Shown here piece by piece: positions 35,148-42,056 of a DNA stretch of 64,000 nucleotides (its first letter is position 1; each line of letters starts with the position of its first letter). Origin of the DNA: DASVHS01 sp038244815 (GTDB lineage: Bacteria; Acidobacteriota; Thermoanaerobaculia; Gp7-AA8); the NCBI GenBank assembly GCA_038244815.1, contig JBBRTB010000019.1, positions 28,351 through 92,350 of the forward strand, written 5' to 3'. A model generated the notes under the pieces. The model was given only the letters and a program-made list of their open reading frames with translations, was not told the origin of the DNA and ran no database searches. A program made the position numbers and the translations under genes.

Positions 35148-35199
35148 CTCCTCGCCGGTTTTCTTTCGGCCTCCTGCCGTGTCTCACTGAGGCGAGGAG
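35148..35199 (+). promoter_or_regulatory. Possible RBS-sequestering hairpin
   Basis: CTCCTCGCC (35148-35156) is the exact complement of GGCGAGGAG (35191-35199), the Shine-Dalgarno region of the gene starting at 35206. The loop is 34 bases. Folding would hide the ribosome binding site. Confidence 0.45.
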
Positions 35200-35205
35200 G
35201 ATTTC

Positions 35206-35928
35206 ATGATCAAGCGGTTGGTGATGGCTGGTGTGCTGCTCTTTTCAATGAACGCATTCGGCGCCGGGACCTCGGGCTTCGGGCTGAGTGTTCTGGTGGG
35301 CGAGGCGCCCCGGCCCGAATACGAGGCCCGAGGAAGCATCTATGTCGAGGCGGTCCGCGGCGAACCGTACGCGCTGCGCATCACGAATCCGACTCCCTAT
35401 CGCGTCGGGGTGGCGCTCTCGGTCGACGGCCTGAACACCATCGACGCGAAACATACCGATGCCGCTCACGCCGCGAAATGGATTCTGGGACCGTACCAGT
35501 CGACCGTGATTTCCGGTTGGCAGGTGAGCGACGCGACGGCACGCCGCTTCTTTTTTACCGGCGAGCGTCATTCCTACGGCGCGGCCCTTGGACAGACGAA
35601 CAACCTCGGGGTCATCGAAGCCGTGTTCTATCGCGAACGCCATCGGGAGATTTCCGTCTACGCGCCGCGTGCGAACAAGTCGGCCGCGGCCGAAGGACAG
35701 GCCGCCGCGGCCCCGCCGTCCGATGACTACGCGGCAACGGGAATGGGCGAGGGGACGGAACAGCAGGTCCAGCAGGTGGACGTCGACCTCGAGTCGCGTC
35801 CTGTGGCATCGGTCAGGATCCGCTACGAGTTCCGGCCGGAGCTCATCAGGCTCGGCGTGCTGACGCGGGAGCCGCTCGATCGACGCGAACGTGCCAGAGG
35901 ATTCGAACGGTATTGCCCGCAGCCGTAG
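35206..35928 (+). CDS. Exported protein of unknown function
   Basis: 240 residues with a signal peptide (LVMAGVLLFSMNAFGA). The middle part (about 40-150) has a conserved-looking beta domain: GSIYVEAVRGEPYALRITNP, YRVGVALSVDGLNTIDAK and WILGPYQSTVISGWQVSD, ending in FRFF-type strands and AVFYRERH. I have seen this arrangement in exported proteins of Proteobacteria and Acidobacteriota without an assigned role. After an Ala-rich linker (about 165-190) a short acidic segment and a closing strand VASVRIRYEFR follow. A strong Shine-Dalgarno sequence (gaggagg) is part of a potential hairpin. No partner is evident nearby. Confidence 0.6.
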   Translation: MIKRLVMAGVLLFSMNAFGAGTSGFGLSVLVGEAPRPEYEARGSIYVEAVRGEPYALRITNPTPYRVGVALSVDGLNTIDAKHTDAAHAAKWILGPYQSTVISGWQVSDATARRFFFTGERHSYGAALGQTNNLGVIEAVFYRERHREISVYAPRANKSAAAEGQAAAAPPSDDYAATGMGEGTEQQVQQVDVDLESRPVASVRIRYEFRPELIRLGVLTREPLDRRERARGFERYCPQP

Positions 35929-35951
35929 GCCGGGGTGTGGGCAGAACGGAG

Positions 35952-36794
35952 CTACTTCACCGCGCCGACGGTGAAGCCTTCGATGAACCGGTCGAGGAAG
36001 AGGTTGTACAGAATCCCGATGGGGATGCTCGTGATCAGGCAGGCGGCCATCAGCGAGCCCCAGTAGTAGACGTCGCCGCGGACGAGGAACGTGGGCACGC
36101 CCACGCCGACGGTCTGGTTCGACGCGGAGGAGATGAAGGTCAGCGCGTAGACGAACTCCTGCGTCACGAGCGTGAATGCGAAGATGACCACCGTGAGAAT
36201 GCCCGACATCGACATCGGCACCATCAGCTTGATGAACGCGCCCCAGCGAGTGAGTCCGTCCACCATGGCCGCGTCATCGAGATCGCGCGGAATGGACTTG
36301 AAGAATCCCATCAGCAGCCACGTCGAGAACGGGATGGTGAAACTGGGATAGACGACGATGATCGACCAGAGCGAGTCCTGCAGGCCGAGGGTGGCCACCA
36401 CTTTTGACAGCGGGATGAAGAGCAGTGTCGGCGGGATGAGGTACGTGAGGAACACCCCGATACCGAGCTGCGCGCCCCAGTTGCCGGTGAGCCGCGCCAG
36501 CGCGTAGGCCGCGGGAATGGCCAGCAGCAGGGTGATGGCCACCACGATCACTCCCGCGAACACGGTGTTGCCCACCCAGCGCAGAAACAGCGTCTCCTGA
36601 AACAGGAGGCGAAGGTGTTCGAGCGTCGGCGGCTCGTTGAAGAGAAACGGATTGTTCTTGAGGTTGTAGAGATCCGTCGTCCTCTTGAACGTGGTGATGA
36701 GCATCCAGTAGAACGGAAACGCCAGGATCACCGCGAACAGCAGCCGCACGATCCACATCGAGATCTGTCCGATGACCTTCCGCGGCCGCGCCAC
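35952..36794 (-). CDS. ABC sugar-type permease, MalG family
   Basis: 280 residues with six membrane helices. The EAA loop that docks on the ATPase is visible as IPRDLDDAAMVDGLTRWGAF with the following LMVPMSMSGI. The N-terminal helix and TTFKRTTDLYNL are of the CUT1 MalG/UgpE type. It forms the membrane channel with the adjoining MalF-type permease, whose stop it follows with no gap. It is the last gene of the four-gene importer operon. The sugar is unknown. Confidence 0.92.
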   Translation of the reverse strand: MARPRKVIGQISMWIVRLLFAVILAFPFYWMLITTFKRTTDLYNLKNNPFLFNEPPTLEHLRLLFQETLFLRWVGNTVFAGVIVVAITLLLAIPAAYALARLTGNWGAQLGIGVFLTYLIPPTLLFIPLSKVVATLGLQDSLWSIIVVYPSFTIPFSTWLLMGFFKSIPRDLDDAAMVDGLTRWGAFIKLMVPMSMSGILTVVIFAFTLVTQEFVYALTFISSASNQTVGVGVPTFLVRGDVYYWGSLMAACLITSIPIGILYNLFLDRFIEGFTVGAVK

Positions 36795-37673
36795 CTACGT
36801 CACCTCCGCGCGATGGGCCGATCGCAATGCGAAATACGTGGCCACGACGAGCAGCGGCACCATGAAGATGGAGATGGCCGCTCCCTCCGCGAGATCCGAC
36901 CCGAGAATGCCTGTAAAGAACGCCAGCGTGGGGATGACCTGTGTGGTGTCGTACGGTCCGCCACGCGTCAGGATGTAGATCACGGTCATGTCGGTGAACG
37001 TGAAAATCGCGCCAAAGAGCACGGCCACATTGATGATCGGCAGCATCATCGGAATCGTGATCTGGAACAGCGTCCTGAAGAATCCCGCACCGTCGACCGA
37101 CGCCGCTTCGGGGATGTCCTTGGGGATGGCCGTGAGGCCCGCCAGCAGGATTACCGTCGCGAACGGAAGCATGTGCCATGTGTGCACGGCGATCACCGAC
37201 GCCATGGCCAGTTTCGGCTCTCCGAGATAGACCGGCGTGTCGTACTGATTGAAGAAATGCCAGCGCACCAGCACCCAGTTCACTACGCTGTACAGCGAGT
37301 CGAGGATCCACTTCCATCCGATCGAGCCGATGGACACCGGCGCCACCCAGGGCAGCAGGATCAGGAAGCGCAGGAATCTGCGGCCGGGGAAGGCATCCTT
37401 GATCGCCAGGGCCAGCATCGTCGAGAGCACGAGTACGAGTACCTGTGACGTGATCGTGAACAGGAAGGAGTTGCGCAACGCGAGGAGAAACGCGGGGTTG
37501 TGCAGGATGCCGATGAAGTTCTTGAGACCGACGAAGTGATAACCCTTGCTACCCACCTTCACGTCGCCGACGGCGTAGAAGAACGCCATGATGAACGGCA
37601 ACCCGACCAGGGCGAGGATGTAGATCATGGCCGGCAGGAACATGGCCGGCGCCAGCCAACGCTGCTGCCTCAC
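36795..37673 (-). CDS. ABC sugar-type permease, MalF family
   Basis: 292 residues with six membrane helices. The EAA motif is IPKDIPEAASVDGAGFFRTL with FQITIPMMLP after it. The N-terminal part (RWLAPAMFLPAMIYILALVG) and the periplasmic stretch VGSKGYHFVGLKNF are standard for UgpA/MalF of the CUT1 group. Its start overlaps the ATPase stop by 4 bases and its stop abuts the next permease start, so translation of the three is coupled. Confidence 0.92.
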   Translation of the reverse strand: MRQQRWLAPAMFLPAMIYILALVGLPFIMAFFYAVGDVKVGSKGYHFVGLKNFIGILHNPAFLLALRNSFLFTITSQVLVLVLSTMLALAIKDAFPGRRFLRFLILLPWVAPVSIGSIGWKWILDSLYSVVNWVLVRWHFFNQYDTPVYLGEPKLAMASVIAVHTWHMLPFATVILLAGLTAIPKDIPEAASVDGAGFFRTLFQITIPMMLPIINVAVLFGAIFTFTDMTVIYILTRGGPYDTTQVIPTLAFFTGILGSDLAEGAAISIFMVPLLVVATYFALRSAHRAEVT

Positions 37674-38716
37674 GTGGGCAGACTCCGTGCCGCCGTCCTC
37701 TTCTCCGTCTGAGGATCGAAGAATTTCAGATCGCTGTCGGCGACTGCGAATGTGTGGGTTGTGCCGTCATCGAGTCCGTGCGCGTGCGTCGACGGAATCC
37801 GCGAGATCACGCGCCGTTCGTGGAAGGGACCGCCCTCGACCACTCCGTACAGGATCTTCTCAGCGCCGAGGTATTCGCTGTGATTGATGTGGAACCGGTA
37901 CTCGACGTGCGCACCGAGCCGCTCGGCGACGCCGGGCGGGAGAAAATGCTCCGGCCTGAATCCGACGATGACATCCTTCGTCGGCACGATGTTCATGGGC
38001 GGCGATCCCAGGAACGTGGCCACGAATGTATCGGCCGGCTGGTCGTAGACCTCGGCCGGCGTGCCGATCTGCCGCACATGGCCCTGCGACATGACTACGA
38101 CGCGATCGCCCATGGCCATGGCCTCGACCTGATCGTGCGTCACGTAGATCGCGGTCGTGCCGATGCGCTTCTGGAACTGTTCGAGCTCTTCACGCGCGGA
38201 CGCGCGCAGCTTGGCGTCGAGATTCGAGAGCGGTTCGTCGAGCAGGAACAGCGACGGCTCGCGGACGATGGCGCGCGCCAGAGCCACGCGCTGGCGCTCC
38301 CCGCCGGAAAGCTCGCGCGGCTTGCGCGCGAAGAGGTGCTGGATACCGAGCAGCGACGCCGCCCACTCGGCCTGCTTGCGCCGCTTTTCCTTCGGGAGGC
38401 CCTGCGCCTTCAGCGGAAACACGATGTTGTTGAAGACGCTCAGGTGCGGATAGAGCGCGTAGCTCTGGAACACCATGGCGATCCCGCGTTCGCGTGGACT
38501 GAGATCGTTGACGACGCGGCCACCGATGAGGATCTCGCCGGAGGAGGGCTCTTCCAGCCCGGCGATCATCCGCAGGAGTGTGGTTTTTCCGGAACCGGAA
38601 GGGCCGAGGAGGACGAGGAACTCGCCCTCCCGGCTCTCCAGATCGACGCCGACGACTGCGCCGACGTTGCCGCGTTTGAAAACCTTTGTGAGCTTTCGGG
38701 TTTCGACAACCGCCAT
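37670..38716 (-). CDS. ABC importer ATPase, UgpC/MsmK type
   Basis: 348 residues from the ATG at 38716. Walker A is LLGPSGSGKTTLLRM, the Q-loop is in MVFQSYALYPHLSV, the signature is RELSGGERQRVALARAIVRE, Walker B LFLLDEPLSNLD, and the switch His is in IYVTHDQVEAMAM. The C-terminal TOBE/OB region of MalK-type ATPases follows, with VIVGFRPEHFLPP. It powers the permease pair downstream. A 30-base-arm repeat hairpin lies directly before its start, separating it from the binding protein gene. Confidence 0.94.
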   Translation of the reverse strand: MAVVETRKLTKVFKRGNVGAVVGVDLESREGEFLVLLGPSGSGKTTLLRMIAGLEEPSSGEILIGGRVVNDLSPRERGIAMVFQSYALYPHLSVFNNIVFPLKAQGLPKEKRRKQAEWAASLLGIQHLFARKPRELSGGERQRVALARAIVREPSLFLLDEPLSNLDAKLRASAREELEQFQKRIGTTAIYVTHDQVEAMAMGDRVVVMSQGHVRQIGTPAEVYDQPADTFVATFLGSPPMNIVPTKDVIVGFRPEHFLPPGVAERLGAHVEYRFHINHSEYLGAEKILYGVVEGGPFHERRVISRIPSTHAHGLDDGTTHTFAVADSDLKFFDPQTEKRTAARSLPT

Positions 38717-38718
38717 GT

Positions 38719-38803
38719 CAGGCCTCGGGCCTCGGGCCTCGGGCCGCAGACCCTCCACCCAGGTTCTTCTCTGCGGCCCGAGGCCTGAGGCCCGAGGCCC
38801 GCT
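38719..38803. repeat. Long inverted GCCTCGG array between binding protein and ATPase genes
   Basis: Left arm 38720-38750 (three GCCTCGG units then GCCGCAGA) pairs with 38769-38801 over an 18-base loop, giving about 30 bp of near-perfect stem. The position between the first and second gene of an ABC operon is where REP hairpins often protect the binding-protein message. Confidence 0.85.
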
Positions 38804-38806
38804 TGG

Positions 38807-40150
38807 TTATCTCCACTTCGCGAAAATACGCTTCAGTTCCGTGTCGGCGGCGCGAACGGCGTCCTCCGGCTTCACCTCGTCGCGCGCTGCTTTGGCGAAC
38901 ATCGTCGGCAGCACGAACGTGTTGAACGCTTCGTCGATCGCGGCGGTGGCGTAGCCGGGGTAACCGACGTTGGTGGCCCAGCTCAGCACGTCGCCGAGGA
39001 CCGCATATTTGTTGTTCGGAACGGCTTTGGGATCGTTGCTGATCACTTCCTTGATGTTCGGCACGGTCGAGGGGAAGCAGGGGAAGTTATAGAACTCGCT
39101 GGCCCGGAACGCGGTGCCGAAGTCGTCGATGAGATCGGAGAGGAACTGTTTGGCGCCTTCCTTGTTCTCGGCGAAATCCCAGATCGCGTAGCAGTCCATG
39201 ACGTGTTCCGCGGCGATGCGGCGCACCGGACCCTTGAGCGCGTGCGTGATCTGAATGGCTTTCGACATCTCGGGATTGTCCTTCTCGGCCGAACGCGTCA
39301 CGGAGATGGCGTTGTCGACGAAGGAGAGTTTGCCGGCCAGGATGCCGCGGTTGTTCGACGACGGATCCCACGAGAACACCTCGGGCGTCATGGTCTGCCT
39401 GAAGAGCTCGCGGACGTATTTGACGGCCTCGATGGTGTGCTTCGAATAGAGCGTGACGTTGCCATGCTCGTCCTGCTCGGAGCCGCCGTACGACCAGAGG
39501 ATCGCGCGCATGGCCATGTTCGTGTCCAGCTCCTGCGAGAGGCCGACGCCGACCGGGTTGCCGAACTTGTCCTTGATGCGTTTTCCGCCGACGAGGAGAT
39601 CGTCATACGTGTCGGGACCGTGCGGGAATCCAACCTGCGACCAGAGGTCCTGACGGTAGTTGCCCGGATCGGGAACGAACGAGTCGGAGAATGCGAAGTA
39701 CTTCTTGGTCCTGGGATTGAACGTCGATTTGACCGCCAGGTCGATCGGCTTGCCGTGCTTCGCACGCACGTGCTCGTAAACCTCGCGGTGATCGATGACC
39801 TGCTTCTCGTATGCGGCCGGAGGGGAGAGGAACATGAACAGGTCATGGCCCTTCTGCGCCGAGACTTCCGCCGCCGCCCGCGCGTTGATCTCACCGATGG
39901 CGATGTGATCGACGACGACATTGGTGTTGTTCTTGGCGCCCCATTCCTTCGTGAACGTGTTGTCGAACCACTTGTCATACCCGGGAACGAAATGACTCCA
40001 TTGCACGATCTTCAGCGTCTTCTGCTGAGCGAGCGCGTGTTGCGGGAACAGGAACCCTGTCGTCAACCCCGCTGCGGCTGCAGCGGCGCCGGCGCCTGTG
40101 AGCTGGACGAACTTCCTACGACTGATCTTGCCGCCAGACTTCTTGGACAT
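38807..40150 (-). CDS. Tat-exported ABC solute-binding protein, family 1
   Basis: 447 residues. The N-terminus KISRRKFVQLTGAGAAAAAA is a twin-arginine signal, so the protein is exported folded. The mature part shows the family 1 layout: KIVQWSHFVPGYDKWFD, VDHIAIGEINARAAAEVSAQ, HDLFMFLSPPAAYEKQVID, and later LWSYGGSEQDEHGNVTLYSK. It captures a solute, most likely a sugar or polyol, for the CUT1 permeases downstream. A strong aaaggag lies before the ATG. First gene of the operon, separated from the ATPase gene by a repeat hairpin. Confidence 0.9.
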   Translation of the reverse strand: MSKKSGGKISRRKFVQLTGAGAAAAAAGLTTGFLFPQHALAQQKTLKIVQWSHFVPGYDKWFDNTFTKEWGAKNNTNVVVDHIAIGEINARAAAEVSAQKGHDLFMFLSPPAAYEKQVIDHREVYEHVRAKHGKPIDLAVKSTFNPRTKKYFAFSDSFVPDPGNYRQDLWSQVGFPHGPDTYDDLLVGGKRIKDKFGNPVGVGLSQELDTNMAMRAILWSYGGSEQDEHGNVTLYSKHTIEAVKYVRELFRQTMTPEVFSWDPSSNNRGILAGKLSFVDNAISVTRSAEKDNPEMSKAIQITHALKGPVRRIAAEHVMDCYAIWDFAENKEGAKQFLSDLIDDFGTAFRASEFYNFPCFPSTVPNIKEVISNDPKAVPNNKYAVLGDVLSWATNVGYPGYATAAIDEAFNTFVLPTMFAKAARDEVKPEDAVRAADTELKRIFAKWR

Positions 40151-40240
40151 GGACGCTCCTTTCCTTCGCGATGAGGGTGAGGAGGGGGTTATACCCCCGA
40201 GGCGCGGTATTGCTCAAGTTTGCGAAGGAGAAAGCGCTTT

Positions 40241-40396
40241 TCAGGAGTCGTTGACGGAAGCTCGAGAGCGCGGGCGAGATCCTCGGGGTGCGGACTGACT
40301 CCAGGCGCGATACCGGTTGAGGATGGCCTGGATCTCTTCGGCGCTGAGATCTCTCGGGAATCCGCCGTAACGGAGGATGAGCGCGAACCTGGGAAT
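40241..40396 (-). pseudogene. YCII-domain protein remnant, start lost and 3' truncated
   Basis: After a good ribosome binding site (aaaggag) the frame reads I-PRFALILRYGGFPRDLSAEEIQA then ILNRYRAWS, which matches the start of YCII-related proteins. The first codon is ATT in place of ATG. Homology ends after RYRAWS and the frame runs into an unrelated Ser/Arg tail with a stop at 40241, so about half of the domain is gone. It is probably a dead gene; initiation at ATT is possible but rare. Confidence 0.55.
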
Positions 40397-40448
40397 GAAT
40401 GTCTCCTTTCAGTGCAGGAGACGAACGTGGCTGCCGGAAATCGACACG

Positions 40449-40499
40449 CTCAAGAAAAACGAGGCGCGCGGACCTCATTTGGGTCGATCAGCGCGCCTC
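40449..40499 (-). terminator. Rho-independent terminator of the TonB gene
   Basis: Perfect 9-bp stem GAGGCGCGC / GCGCGCCTC (40491-40499 and 40461-40469) with a 21-base loop, followed on the minus strand by GTTTTTCTTG. It lies 112 bases after the TonB stop. The stretch between holds a short GGGTTGCT-type repeat at 40568-40587. Confidence 0.7.
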
Positions 40500-40610
40500 A
40501 ATCGCTAGCGGCCTGGTTTCTGATGCCGGGCTGGTTGCGATGGTCTGCACTTGGGGTGCCATGTTTCGGGTTGCTGGGTCGGGTTGCCGTGACCGGCGAC
40601 CCGCGACGTT

Positions 40611-41399
40611 CTAAGACGCCGATTCGTTCAACCGGTAATACACGGTGAGCTCGTGGACCACTTCCCAGCGCTCGCCATCCTTCACGAACGGTTTGAAGCG
40701 CCACGAACGGATGGCGCGGATGGTGGAGTCGACGAAAACATCGTGCTCCGGCGGAGCGATGATGCTGACCTCTTTCACGCGGCCGTCTTTTCCGATGACG
40801 TAACGGACCACCAGCTCGTCTTCCCACGAACGTATGCGTGCGTCTTCGGGATAGTTTGGATACGTCTGCGACAGCGGCGTCATGGGCAGCTTCTTGTCGC
40901 GGGCGATGTGGACGCGCCCGTCAGGGGGAGCTTCATTGACCACGCCGCCGATCGTTCCACCGGTCTTTCCTCCGACATCGCCGCCGAAGATGCCGCCGAT
41001 CACTCCCTGGTCGACACCGGCCTCAACGCCTCCGATCAGGCCTTTGGCGGCGGCGAACGCGGAGATGGGAATCGATTGCGGCTTGACGACCGGAATCTCG
41101 TCGGGAATGACCGTCGGCGCGAGAACATCGGCCGGCAGCAGGATCTTGGCAGTGGTGATCTCCGGTTTCTGCTCGATCGGTTTCGCCGGAGGAGGGGGAG
41201 GCGGAGGAGGAGGCGGCGCGGCCAGAATGAACGAGACCGTATAGATTGGCGATGCCGTGGGGAACGACACCTGCCAGAGATTCGAGATCAGCGCGCCGGC
41301 GGCCACGAGTCCATGGACCACGAGCGAGAACGAGAGTGCCTCGTATACGGCAGTTCGACTCGTTCGTGACGTTCTGGCCGGTGCAACGGTCTCGAACAA
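40611..41399 (-). CDS. Energy transducer TonB-type protein
   Basis: 262 residues. One N-terminal membrane anchor (ALSFSLVVHGLVAAGALI), a run of ten prolines near residue 63, and a Gly-rich stretch (about 120-155) with GGIFGGDVGGKTGGTIGG. The C-terminal TonB domain has QTYPNYPEDARIRSWEDELV, VIGKDGRVKEVSII and RAIRSWRFKPFVKDGERWEV. It would pass energy from ExbBD to TonB-dependent receptors. The long Gly-rich insert is typical of TonB proteins in Acidobacteriota. ExbB/ExbD are not nearby. Confidence 0.88.
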   Translation of the reverse strand: MFETVAPARTSRTSRTAVYEALSFSLVVHGLVAAGALISNLWQVSFPTASPIYTVSFILAAPPPPPPPPPPAKPIEQKPEITTAKILLPADVLAPTVIPDEIPVVKPQSIPISAFAAAKGLIGGVEAGVDQGVIGGIFGGDVGGKTGGTIGGVVNEAPPDGRVHIARDKKLPMTPLSQTYPNYPEDARIRSWEDELVVRYVIGKDGRVKEVSIIAPPEHDVFVDSTIRAIRSWRFKPFVKDGERWEVVHELTVYYRLNESAS

Positions 41400-41481
41400 C
41401 GCCCAGGCTCCTCGCTCGGATTTATTTAGCGCGGTGATCTTAGCATCGGCTCCGCGAGATCCGAGCTACAGAGTCACCGAC

Positions 41482-41745
41482 TTACTGTGACGAAGCCAGT
41501 TTCTCGAGCTCGTCCGCGACCTCGGCGACCGAGGCCCTGGCCACCGTGGCGGAGTCGAAGCGGACCAGGATGGGGTCGTACACGCCCCGCTGAAAGAACG
41601 CGGCCCGAACGTCGATGAAACGCGCGCGCAATGCCGGCGGGAGCGGGCCCGCTCCAGCGGATTTCATTTCCACGGCAACCGTTCCGGCCATGACTTTCAA
41701 ATCCTCAATGGACATGGCCGGCAGTCTCTTTTCGTCTCTCATCAT
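41482..41745 (-). CDS. Small protein of unknown function
   Basis: 87 residues, mostly helical: MSIEDLKVMAGTVAVEMK, then PLPPALRARFIDVRAAFFQR, and a Ser/Ala-rich end VARASVAEVADELEKLASS. No signal peptide, membrane segment or known motif. It starts inside the stop of the preceding 81-residue gene (ATGA), so the two are translated as a pair. A shared stand-alone function, such as a two-subunit complex, is possible. I do not recognise it. Confidence 0.6.
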   Translation of the reverse strand: MMRDEKRLPAMSIEDLKVMAGTVAVEMKSAGAGPLPPALRARFIDVRAAFFQRGVYDPILVRFDSATVARASVAEVADELEKLASSQ

Positions 41746-41987
41746 TTCCTCGTGATCCCGAGCTTGCGATAGGTGGCCTCGTCGTCCGGCTCGACGCGTG
41801 TGAACGTGGACACCTCATACGGCGCGAGCTCCTCCTCGGTCCAGCCTTCGACCCGGATCAATCCCGCCGCGGTCAGGTCGAGGTCGCATCCCGGGATATC
41901 GTAGCCTGCCCACATCGCGAACCCACGCTCCTCGCTGGGGCCGAGGGCATGACCGATCCGGCCGAATTTCTTGATGTAACGCGCCAC
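41742..41987 (-). CDS. Small protein of unknown function
   Basis: 81 residues: YIKKFGRIGHALGPSEERGF, then AGYDIPGCDLDLTAAGLIRV and an acidic end EELAPYEVSTFTRVEPDDEA. One Cys and no membrane segment. It is coupled by ATGA overlap to the 87-residue gene. Its start is divergent from the LigD gene, with about 70 bases between. I do not recognise the family. Confidence 0.55.
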   Translation of the reverse strand: MARYIKKFGRIGHALGPSEERGFAMWAGYDIPGCDLDLTAAGLIRVEGWTEEELAPYEVSTFTRVEPDDEATYRKLGITRK

Positions 41988-42056
41988 GTTTGTTCATAGT
42001 AGCGAAGTGGAGCTTTCTCTCGACGAGACCCGACACTGTCGGGGACGAGCGATCCG

